Source: Pseudomonas sp. S09G 359 (GTDB taxonomy: Bacteria; Pseudomonadota; Gammaproteobacteria; Pseudomonadales; Pseudomonadaceae). Taken from it: 64,000 nt of DNA. The first letter of the stretch is position 1, and every line of letters begins with the position of its first letter. The stretch is taken from positions 4,927,501-4,991,500 of the forward strand of contig NZ_CP025263.1 in the NCBI RefSeq assembly GCF_002843605.1. Direction: 5' to 3'. The notes under the pieces are model-generated. The model was not told the DNA's origin and made no database searches. It worked only from the letters and a program-made list of their open reading frames with translations. Shown piece by piece: positions 18,033 to 27,834 of this stretch. A program made the translations under genes and the position numbers.

Positions 18033-20162
18033 CTAAATTTCGAATTCAGACTGCAAAGCGGCCCGCACGCAGTACAAAACACCCTCCGGAACACGACCGG
18101 TAAACAGCCCTGCGATCTCCGCAACCGGTGGCAATTCGCCTTCTCCGTCGAGGAACGCATCCTGGATTTCACCGAGCAAATCCTCCGGCAAATCAAGGGC
18201 CTGCTCCAGCGACAATTGCTGCTTAGCAATAGATTCGGCCAGCAAGGTGTAGACGTTTTTTTCCGAGCATTGCAGTTGGCCGGCGATCTGGATCGGGGTC
18301 ATGCCGGCACGCGCCAGGCTGATCAATTCGTGGCGAATATCAACAACTTCCTTCGGCGCCTCGACCTGACCGCCGAGCACTTCGAGGAACGCCTGGCCAT
18401 AACGCTCCAGCTTGCGTGCCCCCACGCCACTGACCCGGGCCATCTCGGCCATGGTGGTGGGTTGTTCGCGAAGCATCTCCAGCAGCGTGGAGTCGGGAAA
18501 GATGACATACGGCGGCACGCTGTGTTCCTGCGCCAGTTTGCGCCGCAGGGTGCGCAAGGCTTCCCACTGCTCGCGCTCTTCGCCACGCACCAGTTGGCTG
18601 GCCGGGCTGGTGCTGGTGCTTTTGGCGGTGGTCTGCGGCTTGAGGTCGCGGCGCAGTTCCAGGCTTACCTCGCCCTTGAGCAATGGCCGGCAACTGTCGT
18701 TCAGGCGCAAGCCGCCATAGCCTTCAATGTCGATGTCGACGAGGTTGCGCGCAACCATCTGCCGGAACAACGAACGCCACTCGCCTTCGGCGCGTGCCTT
18801 GCCGACGCCATACACCGAGAGTTTTTCGTGGCCAAAGCTGCGCACCTTCTCGTTGTCCTTGCCGAGCAATACATCTACCAGGTGCCCCACGCCGTAGCGC
18901 TGGCCGGTGCGGTAGATGGTCGACAACGCCTGGCGCGCCGGCTCGGTGGCGTCCCAGGTCTGCACGCCATCGGTGCAGTTATCGCAATGGCCGCACGGCT
19001 CGGGCATGTCTTCGTCGAAATACGCCAACAGCGTCTGACGGCGGCAGCGGGTTTCTTCGCACAGCGACAGCATGGCGTCGAGCTTGTGTTGCTCCAGGCG
19101 TTTGTGGCGCTCGTCGCCCTCGGAGTTCTGCAACATCTGCTTGAGCATCACCACGTCTTGCAGGCCGTAGACCATCCAGGCGTCCGCCGGCAGGCCATCA
19201 CGGCCGGCGCGGCCGGTTTCCTGGTAATACGCCTCAAGGGACTTGGGCAGGTCCATATGGGCCACGAAGCGCACGTTGGATTTGTCGATGCCCATGCCGA
19301 ACGCGATGGTCGCCACCATGATCAGGCCTTCCTCGTTGAGGAAGCGCTTCTGGTGGGCAGAACGCGTTTCGTTGGGCAGGCCGGCGTGGTACGGCAGCGC
19401 CGGGTAACCCTGCTCACAGAGGAAGGCGGCAACTTCATCCACCTTTTTACGCGACAGGCAATACACGATGCCCGCATCACTGCGCCGCTCGGACAGGAAC
19501 GCCAGCAACTGCTTGCGTGGCTGCTCCTTGGGCACGATGCGGTAGAAAATGTTCGGCCGGTCGAAGCTCGACAGGAAGCGCTCGGCGTTCTGCAAGTGCA
19601 GGCGCTCGACGATTTCTTCGCGGGTACGTTTGTCGGCGGTGGCGGTCAGGGCGATACGCGGTACATCGGGGAACAGTTCGGCCAGTTGACCCAGTTGCAG
19701 GTATTCGCGACGGAAATCGTGACCCCACTGTGACACGCAGTGGGCTTCATCGATGGCGAACAGGGCAATTTCCAGGCTCTGCAAAAACGCCAGCATGCGT
19801 GGCTGTACCAGGCGCTCGGGGGCCAGGTAGAGCATTTTCACTTCGCCGCGCTTGATCCGCGCGGCCAGGTCGCGCTGTTGCTCGGCGCTGAGGGTGGAGT
19901 TCAGCGACGCAGCCGCGACGCCGAGTTCTTCAAGGGTGGCAACCTGATCGTCCATCAACGCGATCAGCGGCGACACCACCACGGCCAGGCCATTGCGCAA
20001 CAACGCCGGCACCTGGAAGCACAGCGACTTGCCGCCGCCGGTAGGCATCAATACCAGTGCATCACCGCCACTGGCCACGCGCTCAATGATCGCACCCTGG
20101 CGGCCACGAAAACTGTCGTAGCCGAAGATGTCCTTGAGGACGCGTTGAGCCTGCTCGAGCAT
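18033..20162 (-). CDS. recQ: ATP-dependent DNA helicase RecQ
   Basis: A 709-aa helicase beginning [22 protein letters not shown]. Walker A is [16 protein letters not shown], the DEAH box sits in [20 protein letters not shown], and motif VI is [22 protein letters not shown]. The zinc-binding cysteines lie at about 385-410 ([24 protein letters not shown]), followed by the winged helix and a C-terminal HRDC domain ([26 protein letters not shown]). It acts in RecF-pathway recombination and fork repair. The start at 20162 matches E. coli RecQ; the upstream in-frame codons are not family-like. Confidence 0.97.
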   Translation of the reverse strand: MLEQAQRVLKDIFGYDSFRGRQGAIIERVASGGDALVLMPTGGGKSLCFQVPALLRNGLAVVVSPLIALMDDQVATLEELGVAAASLNSTLSAEQQRDLAARIKRGEVKMLYLAPERLVQPRMLAFLQSLEIALFAIDEAHCVSQWGHDFRREYLQLGQLAELFPDVPRIALTATADKRTREEIVERLHLQNAERFLSSFDRPNIFYRIVPKEQPRKQLLAFLSERRSDAGIVYCLSRKKVDEVAAFLCEQGYPALPYHAGLPNETRSAHQKRFLNEEGLIMVATIAFGMGIDKSNVRFVAHMDLPKSLEAYYQETGRAGRDGLPADAWMVYGLQDVVMLKQMLQNSEGDERHKRLEQHKLDAMLSLCEETRCRRQTLLAYFDEDMPEPCGHCDNCTDGVQTWDATEPARQALSTIYRTGQRYGVGHLVDVLLGKDNEKVRSFGHEKLSVYGVGKARAEGEWRSLFRQMVARNLVDIDIEGYGGLRLNDSCRPLLKGEVSLELRRDLKPQTTAKSTSTSPASQLVRGEEREQWEALRTLRRKLAQEHSVPPYVIFPDSTLLEMLREQPTTMAEMARVSGVGARKLERYGQAFLEVLGGQVEAPKEVVDIRHELISLARAGMTPIQIAGQLQCSEKNVYTLLAESIAKQQLSLEQALDLPEDLLGEIQDAFLDGEGELPPVAEIAGLFTGRVPEGVLYCVRAALQSEFEI

Positions 20163-20491
20163 GTAAAACTCCAAATATTGCCGAAATCCCTCTGTACAGG
20201 CTGGCCGAAAAAACACGCGGGCTCAGGAAATAATCCGTAAGCGAAGTTTTCTCAAGTGGGCGCTTGGCCTGCAGGGGCATCACAAAACGCGGCAGTATAC
20301 CCGAGCATCATCCGCCAAAGGGCGCCGCTGACGAATAGCGGGAAATGGGCAATCGCCCCCAAACACTGAGCAATCCGTTCCTTCAGCAGCACTAAATAGT
20401 GCCTCTTCGCGAGCAAGCCCGCTCCCACACTGGCCTGGGCGCTCAAGAAAGCCTAGAATTCAGCATCGTTTATTCCCAAGGTAGTCCTTCA
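20163..20491. other. Divergent intergenic region between recQ and the YecA-like gene
   Basis: A 329-base gap holding the promoters of two divergent genes. A TATACT hexamer on the minus strand (about 20295-20300) could be a recQ -10 element, but no good -35 lies 17 bases away. A single REP unit is at 20405-20429. The 64-codon minus-strand frame here starts inside the REP and is judged spurious. Confidence 0.5.
20405..20429. repeat. Solitary REP unit
   Basis: One arm only, of the TTCGCGAGCAAGCCCGCTCCCAC subtype, with no inverted partner within 150 bases. It sits about 63 bases before the downstream start codon. Confidence 0.85.
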
Positions 20492-21079
20492 ATGTCCTTC
20501 GCTGAGCAACTAACCCGCCTGCAAGCCTTCCTCGACGCCGATGAGCTGCATGACGAGGCGCTGGACTACGTGGCCGCCCACGGCTACCTGACCGCCCTGT
20601 CGATCTGCTCCGAGGTCGTACCCGACCGTGAATGGATCGACGCGCTGTTCGCCGAAGAGCCGCACTACGCCGACGCCGCCCAGCGTGAAGAAATCGAATC
20701 GACCCTGCTGGCCCTCAAGGCCCACATCGGTCGCCAACTGGCTTCCGACGAGGAGTTCGAGCTGCCGTGCGAGCTGGACCTCGGCGAAGAACCGGATGAC
20801 TCCGACCTGCGCGGCTGGTGCATCGGTTTCATGGAAGGCGTGTTCCTGCGTGAAGCTGCCTGGTTCGAAACCGCCGAAGAAGAAGTCAGCGAAATGCTGC
20901 TGCCGATCATGGTCGGTTCGGGCCTGTTCGACGACCAGCCGGAATTCGCCGACATCGCCGCCGACGCCAACCTGATGGACGACATGATCGTACAGATCCC
21001 GGAAGCCCTGACCGCCCTGTACCTGCTGTGCAACGCCCCTGACGAAAAACCGGCGATCCTCAAGCCACGTCACCACTGA
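20492..21079 (+). CDS. YecA/UPF0149 family protein
   Basis: A 195-aa acidic protein starting MSFAEQLTRLQAFLDADELHDEALDYVAAHGYLTAL, with DLRGWCIGFMEGVFLREAAWF, the conserved core of the UPF0149/YecA fold, seen in all members. It lacks the C-terminal SEC-C zinc motif of longer YecA proteins. The function is not established. The longer frame upstream would read through a REP unit, so the start at 20492 is preferred. The next gene follows closely. Confidence 0.85.
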   Translation: MSFAEQLTRLQAFLDADELHDEALDYVAAHGYLTALSICSEVVPDREWIDALFAEEPHYADAAQREEIESTLLALKAHIGRQLASDEEFELPCELDLGEEPDDSDLRGWCIGFMEGVFLREAAWFETAEEEVSEMLLPIMVGSGLFDDQPEFADIAADANLMDDMIVQIPEALTALYLLCNAPDEKPAILKPRHH

Positions 21080-21099
21080 GTCGCTTGCCCGTGACACCC

Positions 21100-21483
21100 A
21101 TGGGCAATCGCTCGCTGCTCCTGCGCTACGTGCTGCTGGCCATCGGCTGGCTCAGCGTAGCGCTGGGGGTCATCGGCATTTTCCTGCCGGTGCTGCCCAC
21201 CACCCCTTTCCTGCTGCTCGCCGCCGCCTGCTTCGCGCGAAGCTCCCCACGATTCTATAACTGGCTGGTGGAACACCCGCGCCTGGGCCCCTGGATCCGT
21301 GACTATCTGGACGGCAATGGCATCCCGCTCAAGGGCAAGGTCTACGCCATTGGCTTGATGTGGCTCAGCATCGGTTTCTCCTGCTACCTGGTGCCGTTGC
21401 CGTGGGCCCGTGGTTTTATGCTGACCAGCGCCGTGCTGGTGACGATCTACATCCTGCGTCAGAAAACCCTGCCACCCCGGTAA
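21100..21483 (+). CDS. DUF454 (YbaN-like) inner membrane protein
   Basis: A 127-aa protein with the DUF454 signature LAIGWLSVALGVIGIFLPVLPTTPFLLLAAACFARSSPRFYNWLVEHPRLGPWIRDY, then two more hydrophobic helices near the C-terminus. The family is of unknown function; some members are linked to haem use in other bacteria, but nothing here shows it. Alternative TTG/GTG starts exist at 21085 and 21091; ATG at 21100 is taken. It lies 20 bases after the YecA-like gene and may share its transcript. Confidence 0.85.
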   Translation: MGNRSLLLRYVLLAIGWLSVALGVIGIFLPVLPTTPFLLLAAACFARSSPRFYNWLVEHPRLGPWIRDYLDGNGIPLKGKVYAIGLMWLSIGFSCYLVPLPWARGFMLTSAVLVTIYILRQKTLPPR

Positions 21484-21597
21484 GCCGCGACATCACGTCG
21501 CGCTCAGACCTTGGTCGACACTGACTAACCCCAAGCATCATGCGAGACTGTCCAACCGGGCCTGGAATGCCCGGGTGTTCTTATGCGCGGAGTTACC

Positions 21598-24500
21598 ATG
21601 ACGTTGTCCAGCGGGCTGATCGCCGCCGTTGCCCTGGCCTATATGGCCATTATGTTTGCCATTGCCTTTTATGGTGACCGCCGCCGCGCGCCGTTGCCGC
21701 CGCGTATGCGCGCCTGGGTGTATAGCCTGTCGCTGGCGGTGTACTGCACCAGCTGGACCTTCTTCGGCGCCGTAGGCCAGGCCGCCGAACAGTTGTGGGC
21801 ATTTTTACCAATCTACCTGGGACCGGTGCTGCTACTGGTGTTGGCACCCTGGGTGTTGCAAAAGATGATCCTGATCAGCAAGCAGGAAAACATCACCTCC
21901 ATCGCCGACTTTATCGCCGCACGCTACGGCAAATCCCAGTCCCTGGCCGTGGTGGTGGCGCTGATCTGCCTGGTGGGCGTGCTGCCCTACATCGCCCTGC
22001 AACTCAAAGGCATCGTGCTGGGGGTCAACCTGTTGATCGGGGCCGGCGCCGATACCACCGGCACCCGCGCGCAGGACACCGCATTGATCGTATCCCTGGT
22101 GCTGGCGCTGTTCACCATTGTGTTCGGCACACGCAACCTCGACGCCACCGAGCACCACCGGGGCATGGTGCTGGCCATCGCGTTTGAATCGCTGGTCAAG
22201 CTGTTCGCCTTCCTGGCGGTCGGCGCATTCGTGACCTTCGGTCTGTATGACGGCTTCGGCGACCTGTTCAGCCAGGCGATGCTCGCGCCCCGCCTAGAGG
22301 AATACTGGAAAGAAACCATCAACTGGCCGTCGATGGTGGTGCAGACCGGCGTGGCCATGATGGCAATCATCTGCCTGCCCCGGCAGTTTCACGTCACCGT
22401 GGTCGAGAACATCGACCCGCAGGACCTGCGCCTGGCCAAATGGGTGTTCCCGGCCTACCTGATCCTCGCCGCCCTGTTTGTAATCCCTATCGCCCTGGGC
22501 GGTAAGATGATGCTGCCCGGCTCGGTGCTGCCGGACTCCTACGTGATCAGCCTGCCCCTGGCCGAAGCCCATCCGGCCCTGGCCGTGCTGGCGTTTATCG
22601 GCGGTGCATCGGCGGCCACCGGCATGGTGATCGTGGCCAGCATCGCCTTGTCGACCATGGTATCCAACGACATGTTGCTGCCCTGGCTGCTGCGCCGCTC
22701 CAGCGCCGAGCGGCCGTTCGAAGTGTTCCGCCACTGGATGCTCTCGGTACGCCGCGTAAGCATCGTGATCATCCTGTTGCTGGCGTATGTCAGTTACCGC
22801 CTGCTCGGCTCCAGTGCGAGCCTGGCGACCATCGGCCAGATCGCCTTCGCCGCCGTGACCCAACTGGCGCCGGCGATGCTCGGCGCACTGTATTGGAAAC
22901 AGGCCAATCGACGTGGGGTGTTTGCCGGTTTGGCGGCGGGTACTTTCCTGTGGTTCTACACATTGGTCCTACCCGTGACGGCGAAAAGCCTGGGGTGGTC
23001 GCTCAGCCTTTTCCCCGGGCTGACGTGGATGCATTCGCACCCGCTGGGTTTGTCAGTCACTTCACTGACGCTGGGCACGGTGTTTTCCCTGGCGGGTAAC
23101 TTCACGTTGTTTGTGTGGGTGTCGATGCTGTCGCGCACACGCGTGTCGGAACACTGGCAGGCCGGGCGCTTTATCGGCCAGGAAATCAGCCAGCGTGCCA
23201 GTGCCCGTTCGATGCTGTCGGTGCAGATCAGCGACCTGCTCAGCCTGGCGGCGCGCTTTGTGGGTGACGAGCGCGCGCAGCAGAGCTTTATCCGCTTCGC
23301 CTATCGCCAAGGCAAAGGCTTCAACCCCAACCAGAACGCCGACAACGACTGGATCGCCCACACCGAGCGCTTGCTGGCGGGTGTGCTCGGGGCATCGTCG
23401 ACCCGGGCAGTGGTGAAAGCCGCCATCGAAGGGCGGGAAATGCAACTGGAGGACGTAGTACGCATCGCCGACGAGGCGTCGGAGGTGCTGCAGTTCAACC
23501 GCGCATTGCTGCAAGGCGCCATTGAGAACATCACCCAAGGCATCAGCGTGGTGGACCAGTCCCTCAAGCTGGTGGCGTGGAACCGACGCTACCTGGAGCT
23601 GTTCAACTACCCCGACGGGCTGATCAGCGTGGGCCGGCCGATTGCCGACATTATCCGCTACAACGCCGAGCGCGGCCTGTGCGGGCCGGGTGAAGCCGAG
23701 GTGCATGTGGCGCGCCGCCTGCACTGGATGCGCCAGGGGCGCGCGCATACGTCCGAGCGTTTATTCCCGAACGGGCGCGTGATCGAGCTGATCGGCAACC
23801 CGATGCCCGGCGGCGGGTTTGTCATGAGTTTCACCGACATTACTGCGTTCCGCGAAGCCGAGCAGGCCCTCACCGAGGCCAACGAAGGCCTGGAACAACG
23901 CGTCACCGAGCGCACCCACGAGCTGTCGCAACTCAATGTGGCGCTCACCGACGCCAAGGGTGTGGCCGAGTCCGCCAGCCAGTCGAAGACGCGCTTCCTC
24001 GCAGCGGTCAGCCACGATTTGATGCAGCCGCTGAATGCCGCACGCCTGTTCTCGGCCGCCCTCTCCCACCAGCATGACGGCTTGTCCAGCGAGGCTCGGC
24101 AACTGGTGCAGCACCTGGACAGCTCGCTGCGCTCCGCTGAAGACTTGATCAGCGACTTGCTGGATATCTCGCGCCTGGAAAACGGCAAGATCAACCCGCA
24201 ACGCCAGCCGTTTGTACTCAACGAGCTGTTCGACACTCTGGGCGCCGAATTCAAGGCGCTGGCCCACGAGCAAGGTTTGCGCTTTCGCCTGCGTGGCAGC
24301 CGATTGCGGGTAGACAGCGACATCAAGCTGCTACGGCGGATTTTGCAGAATTTTCTGACTAACGCCTTCCGTTATGCCGACGGCCCGGTGCTGCTTGGCG
24401 TACGCAGGCGCAAGGGCGAGCTGTGCTTGGAAGTGTGGGACCGTGGGCCCGGCATCCCACAGGATAAACAGAAGGTGATCTTCGAAGAGTTCAAGCGTCT

Positions 24501-25068
24501 GGACAGCCACCAAACCCGCGCCGAAAAAGGCCTGGGCCTGGGCCTGGCGATTGCCGACGGCCTTTGCCGCGTACTCGGCCACCGCTTGAGCGTACGGTCC
24601 TGGCCGGGCAAAGGCAGTGTATTCAGCGTGCGCGTGCCGCTGGCGCGTAACCAGGCCAGCCCGCAGGTCAAAACCGTGCAGGAAAACGGCCTGCCGCTCA
24701 GCGGCGCACAAGTGCTCTGTGTGGATAACGAAGAGAGCATCCTGATCGGCATGCGCAGCCTGCTCACGCGCTGGGGTTGCGAGGTGTGGACCGCCACCGA
24801 CCAGGCGCAATGCGCGGCGTTGCTGGCCGATGGCGTGCGCCCGCAGCTGGCACTGGTGGACTACCACCTGGACCACGGCGAAACCGGTACCGAATTGATG
24901 GGCTGGCTGCGCGCCCAACTGGCGGAGCCGATTCCCGGCGTGGTCATCAGCGCCGACGGCCGCCCGGAGATGGTGGCCGAGGTGCATGCGGCGGGGTTGG
25001 ACTACCTGGCCAAGCCGGTGAAGCCGGCGGCGTTGCGGGCGCTGTTGAGTCGGCATTTGCCGCTATAA
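21598..25068 (+). CDS. mxtR: Hybrid sensor histidine kinase with sodium/solute symporter-like sensor domain (MxtR-like)
   Basis: A 1156-aa fusion. Residues about 1-490 are a polytopic SSS/SLC5-type domain (ENITSIADFIAARYG, FHVTVVENIDPQDLRLAKWVFPAYL). A PAS domain (about 640-760, ITQGISVVDQSLKLVAWNRRYLELF) and a short coiled coil lead to HisKA with His806 in AAVSHDLMQPLNAARLFSAAL, then the ATPase motifs (LQNFLTNAFRYADG, DRGPGIPQDK, GLGLGLAIA). A C-terminal receiver carries Asp1088 in LALVDYHLDHG. Architecture and length fit the P. aeruginosa regulator MxtR (PA3271), reported to control carbon use and virulence traits; CbrA shares the symporter domain but lacks the receiver. The start is set at 21598 by a GGAG site. 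Confidence 0.85.
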   Translation: MTLSSGLIAAVALAYMAIMFAIAFYGDRRRAPLPPRMRAWVYSLSLAVYCTSWTFFGAVGQAAEQLWAFLPIYLGPVLLLVLAPWVLQKMILISKQENITSIADFIAARYGKSQSLAVVVALICLVGVLPYIALQLKGIVLGVNLLIGAGADTTGTRAQDTALIVSLVLALFTIVFGTRNLDATEHHRGMVLAIAFESLVKLFAFLAVGAFVTFGLYDGFGDLFSQAMLAPRLEEYWKETINWPSMVVQTGVAMMAIICLPRQFHVTVVENIDPQDLRLAKWVFPAYLILAALFVIPIALGGKMMLPGSVLPDSYVISLPLAEAHPALAVLAFIGGASAATGMVIVASIALSTMVSNDMLLPWLLRRSSAERPFEVFRHWMLSVRRVSIVIILLLAYVSYRLLGSSASLATIGQIAFAAVTQLAPAMLGALYWKQANRRGVFAGLAAGTFLWFYTLVLPVTAKSLGWSLSLFPGLTWMHSHPLGLSVTSLTLGTVFSLAGNFTLFVWVSMLSRTRVSEHWQAGRFIGQEISQRASARSMLSVQISDLLSLAARFVGDERAQQSFIRFAYRQGKGFNPNQNADNDWIAHTERLLAGVLGASSTRAVVKAAIEGREMQLEDVVRIADEASEVLQFNRALLQGAIENITQGISVVDQSLKLVAWNRRYLELFNYPDGLISVGRPIADIIRYNAERGLCGPGEAEVHVARRLHWMRQGRAHTSERLFPNGRVIELIGNPMPGGGFVMSFTDITAFREAEQALTEANEGLEQRVTERTHELSQLNVALTDAKGVAESASQSKTRFLAAVSHDLMQPLNAARLFSAALSHQHDGLSSEARQLVQHLDSSLRSAEDLISDLLDISRLENGKINPQRQPFVLNELFDTLGAEFKALAHEQGLRFRLRGSRLRVDSDIKLLRRILQNFLTNAFRYADGPVLLGVRRRKGELCLEVWDRGPGIPQDKQKVIFEEFKRLDSHQTRAEKGLGLGLAIADGLCRVLGHRLSVRSWPGKGSVFSVRVPLARNQASPQVKTVQENGLPLSGAQVLCVDNEESILIGMRSLLTRWGCEVWTATDQAQCAALLADGVRPQLALVDYHLDHGETGTELMGWLRAQLAEPIPGVVISADGRPEMVAEVHAAGLDYLAKPVKPAALRALLSRHLPL

Positions 25069-25086
25069 CAAGGATGTACACAGTAA

Positions 25087-25196
25087 AAATGTGGGAGGGG
25101 CGGTGCGACGATTCGACTTGCCCTCGATGGCGGTGGGTCAGTTACAGGTTAGGTGACTGAACCACTGCTATCGGGGGCAAGCCCCCTCCCACATTT
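25087..25196. repeat. REPIN with an unusual extended left arm
   Basis: The right arm is ordinary (ATCGGGGGCAAGCCCCCTCCCAC). The left arm reads GTGGGAGGGGCGGTGCGACG followed by ATTCGACTTGCCCTCGATGGCGG, so the normal short loop is replaced by about 16 extra bases. The same variant arm recurs at 36395-36442. It separates convergent mxtR and rmuC. Confidence 0.85.
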
Positions 25197-25207
25197 CGAT
25201 CTGCATT

Positions 25208-26701
25208 TTACTCAGGGACGTGCGCCACGCCGTCTGAATCGGTCATCGCCCGTTCCAGCAAATCCGCCGGCAGACTCTTACTCGCCCGGGCGCCGAGCAA
25301 TCGCAATTGCTCGGTGCGGCTGACCAGGTTTCCGCGCCCATCTGTCAGCTTGTTCCGCGCCGCGCTGTAAGCCTTATCCAACTGCTGCAAACGGTTGCCC
25401 ACTTCGTCCAGATCCTGGATAAACAACACAAACTTGTCGTACAGCCAACCGGCACGCTCGGCGATTTCCCGCGCGTTCTGGCTTTGGCGTTCCTGCTTCC
25501 ACAGGCTGTCGATCACCCGCAGAGTGGCCAGCAAGGTGGTTGGGCTGACGATGACGATATGGCGGTCAAAAGCCTCCTGGAACAGGTTGGGTTCGGCCTG
25601 TAGCGCCGCGGAAAACGCCGCCTCGATCGGCACGAACAACAACACGAAATCCAGGCTGTGCAAGCCCTCCAGGCGTTTGTAATCCTTACCGGCCAGGCCT
25701 TTGACGTGATTGCGCAGCGATAGCACGTGCTGCTTCAGCGCGGCTTGGCCGATCACTTCATCATCCGCTGCCACGTATTGTTGATACGCGGTCAGGCTGA
25801 CCTTGGAATCCACCACCACCTGCTTGTCGCCAGGCAACATGATCAACACATCCGGCTGGAAGCGCTCACCATCCGGGCCCTTGAGGCTGACTTGGGTCTG
25901 GTACTCGCGGCCCTTTTCCAGGCCCGCGTGTTCCAGCACGCGCTCGAGGATCAGCTCACCCCAGTTGCCCTGGGTTTTCTGGCCCTTGAGGGCGCGGGTC
26001 AGGTTGGTGGCCTCGTCTGACAGGCGCAGGTTCAATTGCTGTAGGCGTTCAAGCTCCTTGGCCAGGGAAAAGCGCTCGCGCGCCTCGTTCTGGTAGCTTT
26101 CTTCCACGCGTTTTTCGAAGAATTGAATACGTTCCTTCAAGGGGTCGAGCAATTGCCCCAGGCGCTCCTGGCTGGTTTCGGCGAAACGTTGCTCGCGCTC
26201 GTCAAAGATCTTGCCGGCCAGTTCAGCGAACTGCGCGCGCAGCTCGTCCCGCGAGCCTTGCAGGTCGGTGAGGCGCTGTTGATGGCTGTCCTGTTGCTCG
26301 CGCAGTTCGGCGCGCAAGGCCGCCGACAGTGCGTCCAGGCGGCGCAGCTCGGTTTCCTTGGCGCTGCGGTCGAGGTTCCAGGCGTGGGCGGCGTCGCGGG
26401 CGTTATCGCGGTCGATCTGCAGCAACTCGACTTCGCGGCGCACGGCGGCCAGGTCGGCCTGTTTGGCGGCATTGGCCTGGCTGAGGTCGCTGATCTCGTC
26501 GCGGCTGGCGTCCAGTTGGGCGGCGAGGCCTTCCTGGGCCAGTTGCGCAGTGGCCAGGCGCTCTTCGAGCAATTCCCAGCCCGTGGTGCGCGCGGTCAAC
26601 CGCCGTTGGAGCTGCCAGCATACGGCCAATAAAGGCACCGCGGCGCCAGCAAGACCCAAGGCAATACTGGTCCAGTCAAAAACCATAGCCATTTCTGCCA
26701 T
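25208..26701 (-). CDS. rmuC: DNA recombination protein RmuC
   Basis: A 497-aa protein with an N-terminal membrane anchor (DWTSIALGLAGAAVPLLAVCWQL), a long coiled coil (about 40-210) and the RmuC nuclease-like domain (about 215-430): LTRALKGQKTQGNWGELILERVLEHAGLEKGREY, QPDVLIMLPGDKQVVVDSKVSLTAY and SLDFVLLFVPIEAAFSAAL. RmuC limits inversions at short inverted repeats in E. coli, which is notable in a genome rich in REPINs. Three in-frame ATGs (26701, 26692, 26686) compete; none has a strong ribosome site. Confidence 0.92.
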   Translation of the reverse strand: MAEMAMVFDWTSIALGLAGAAVPLLAVCWQLQRRLTARTTGWELLEERLATAQLAQEGLAAQLDASRDEISDLSQANAAKQADLAAVRREVELLQIDRDNARDAAHAWNLDRSAKETELRRLDALSAALRAELREQQDSHQQRLTDLQGSRDELRAQFAELAGKIFDEREQRFAETSQERLGQLLDPLKERIQFFEKRVEESYQNEARERFSLAKELERLQQLNLRLSDEATNLTRALKGQKTQGNWGELILERVLEHAGLEKGREYQTQVSLKGPDGERFQPDVLIMLPGDKQVVVDSKVSLTAYQQYVAADDEVIGQAALKQHVLSLRNHVKGLAGKDYKRLEGLHSLDFVLLFVPIEAAFSAALQAEPNLFQEAFDRHIVIVSPTTLLATLRVIDSLWKQERQSQNAREIAERAGWLYDKFVLFIQDLDEVGNRLQQLDKAYSAARNKLTDGRGNLVSRTEQLRLLGARASKSLPADLLERAMTDSDGVAHVPE

Positions 26702-26747
26702 TACCGAAAAAGAGCAAGGTTAACCAAGCACAGGGCGGGAGGACAGC

Positions 26748-27071
26748 TCAGTCTTCGACCTGGCCCAGTTCGCGTTGGGCGCGGCGGTCGCCGGCACGGG
26801 CGGCCAGGCGCAACAGGTCGTGGCCGATGCGGCGGTCACGAGCGTTGCCACACTCACGGCACATCAGCTGGCCCAGGCGACTTTGCGCCGCGACCACCCC
26901 TTCACGGGCCGGCTGCTTGAGCAAACGCCCGGCAAAGTGCTTGACGTTGGTGTTGTGGCCCAGGCGCGGGCTGTCGAGCAACCACAGGGCGACTTTCAAG
27001 GAGAAGCGCTTGGGTACGGTAACAGTCTGAGGGGTGTCGGTAACAGAAGGTGATACTGAGCGAAACTTCAT
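26748..27071 (-). CDS. Small Sel1-repeat-like protein
   Basis: A 107-aa protein starting MKFRSVSPSVTDTPQTVTVP. The C-terminal half shows Sel1/TPR-like helical repeats with alternating Ala and Gly (AREGVVAAQSRLGQLMCRECGNARDRRIGHDLLRLAARAGDRRAQRELGQ). It has a single CREC pair. The start was chosen at 27071, because upstream codons run through the AT-rich, DnaA-box-containing region. Function unknown; probably in a unit with rmuC 46 bases downstream. Confidence 0.7.
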   Translation of the reverse strand: MKFRSVSPSVTDTPQTVTVPKRFSLKVALWLLDSPRLGHNTNVKHFAGRLLKQPAREGVVAAQSRLGQLMCRECGNARDRRIGHDLLRLAARAGDRRAQRELGQVED

Positions 27072-27528
27072 AAAGCACTGCGGGACAGAACGGAAGGCGC
27101 GCCACTCTACTCTTTTTTTCCTACAGGTAAAGCTGAAAAAACCGTGCACGCCCGTTCTAGAGCAAGCGCTCGGGACAATCCACAGAAGCTGTGGATAACT
27201 CAGTGGACAACCCCCCTTTAAGGCTCGCAAAGCCCCATGGAATGGGGGCCGCAGTCAAACTGACGATTTTTTCACCAATAAAAAAAAGCCAGATTTTTCA
27301 TTGACTTAAATTTCCATTGCAGGCTAACGGCGGCCCGACAAGGTAGATGACGGCGTGGTTACACATGCCGCAACTAATGTGCACAAGTACCCACCCACAG
27401 GTTATATCAGTGGCTTTTTTTGAAGCGACGGGCTGTAAAAATGTTACCGCAGGGGCAGACCGAGGACTTTTCAAATCGTTGCGGGCTCGCCACACTCCCG
27501 ACCTACATCGCGACGGTGAGTGGGGTCG
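27072..27528. other. Intergenic region with DnaA-box-like cluster and AT-rich tract
   Basis: A 457-base gap between divergent small genes. It holds three DnaA-box-like nonamers (27175-27211), an AT-rich tract (about 27263-27316) that stands out in this GC-rich window, and a further TTGTGCACA-like nonamer at 27376-27384. A TTGACT hexamer lies near 27302. No coding region is convincing. Confidence 0.55.
27175..27211. promoter_or_regulatory. Cluster of DnaA-box-like nonamers
   Basis: On the minus strand the segment reads TTGTCCACT, four bases, TTATCCACA (perfect consensus, 27190-27198), and on the plus strand the opposing CAATCCACA. TCCACAG and CTGTGGA form a 7-bp dyad at 27179-27195. Three boxes within 37 bases next to an AT-rich tract is an origin-like or DnaA-titration-like arrangement. 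Confidence 0.5.
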
Positions 27529-27834
27529 ATGAAAGGAATTCTGTTATTCGCCGTATTGTTGCTGGCCATTTGCGCGATCTCTCTGGGGATCAATGCAGCG
27601 CTGCCGTCGCCGGACGGGGCGTTGTTTGCGATTGCCATCCTGTTGTCCGCCGCGTTCACCGCCGTGAGCCTGTGCATCGAACTGAGCGAAGGCCGCATCA
27701 ATGACATGGGCGATGTGATGAAGGTCGTCGAGACCGGGCAATCCCTGCGCCTTACCCTGGCAGCGTATGGGCTGGGGTGCTCATTGGCGGCGGCCACCAC
27801 CGTGCTGGTCTATCGCGGGCTATTGGGCGGCTGA
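27529..27834 (+). CDS. Small inner-membrane protein, unknown function
   Basis: A 101-aa protein starting MKGILLFAVLLLAICAISLGINAALPSPDG with three predicted membrane segments (about 2-22, 31-50, 77-97) joined by a polar loop IELSEGRINDMGDVMKVVETGQS. The ATG at 27529 is taken over a GTG three codons upstream. No family is recognised. It stands alone, downstream of the DnaA-box region and upstream of a long structured leader. Confidence 0.7.
   Translation: MKGILLFAVLLLAICAISLGINAALPSPDGALFAIAILLSAAFTAVSLCIELSEGRINDMGDVMKVVETGQSLRLTLAAYGLGCSLAAATTVLVYRGLLGG

Noticed and set aside
20252..20446. 64-codon minus-strand frame upstream of recQ
   Set aside because: It starts inside a REP unit and overlaps the likely recQ promoter; no family resemblance.
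27072..27528. Chromosomal oriC
   Set aside because: DnaA-like boxes and AT-rich DNA are present, but none of the genes that flank the Pseudomonas origin is here; listed as a possible DnaA-binding site only.
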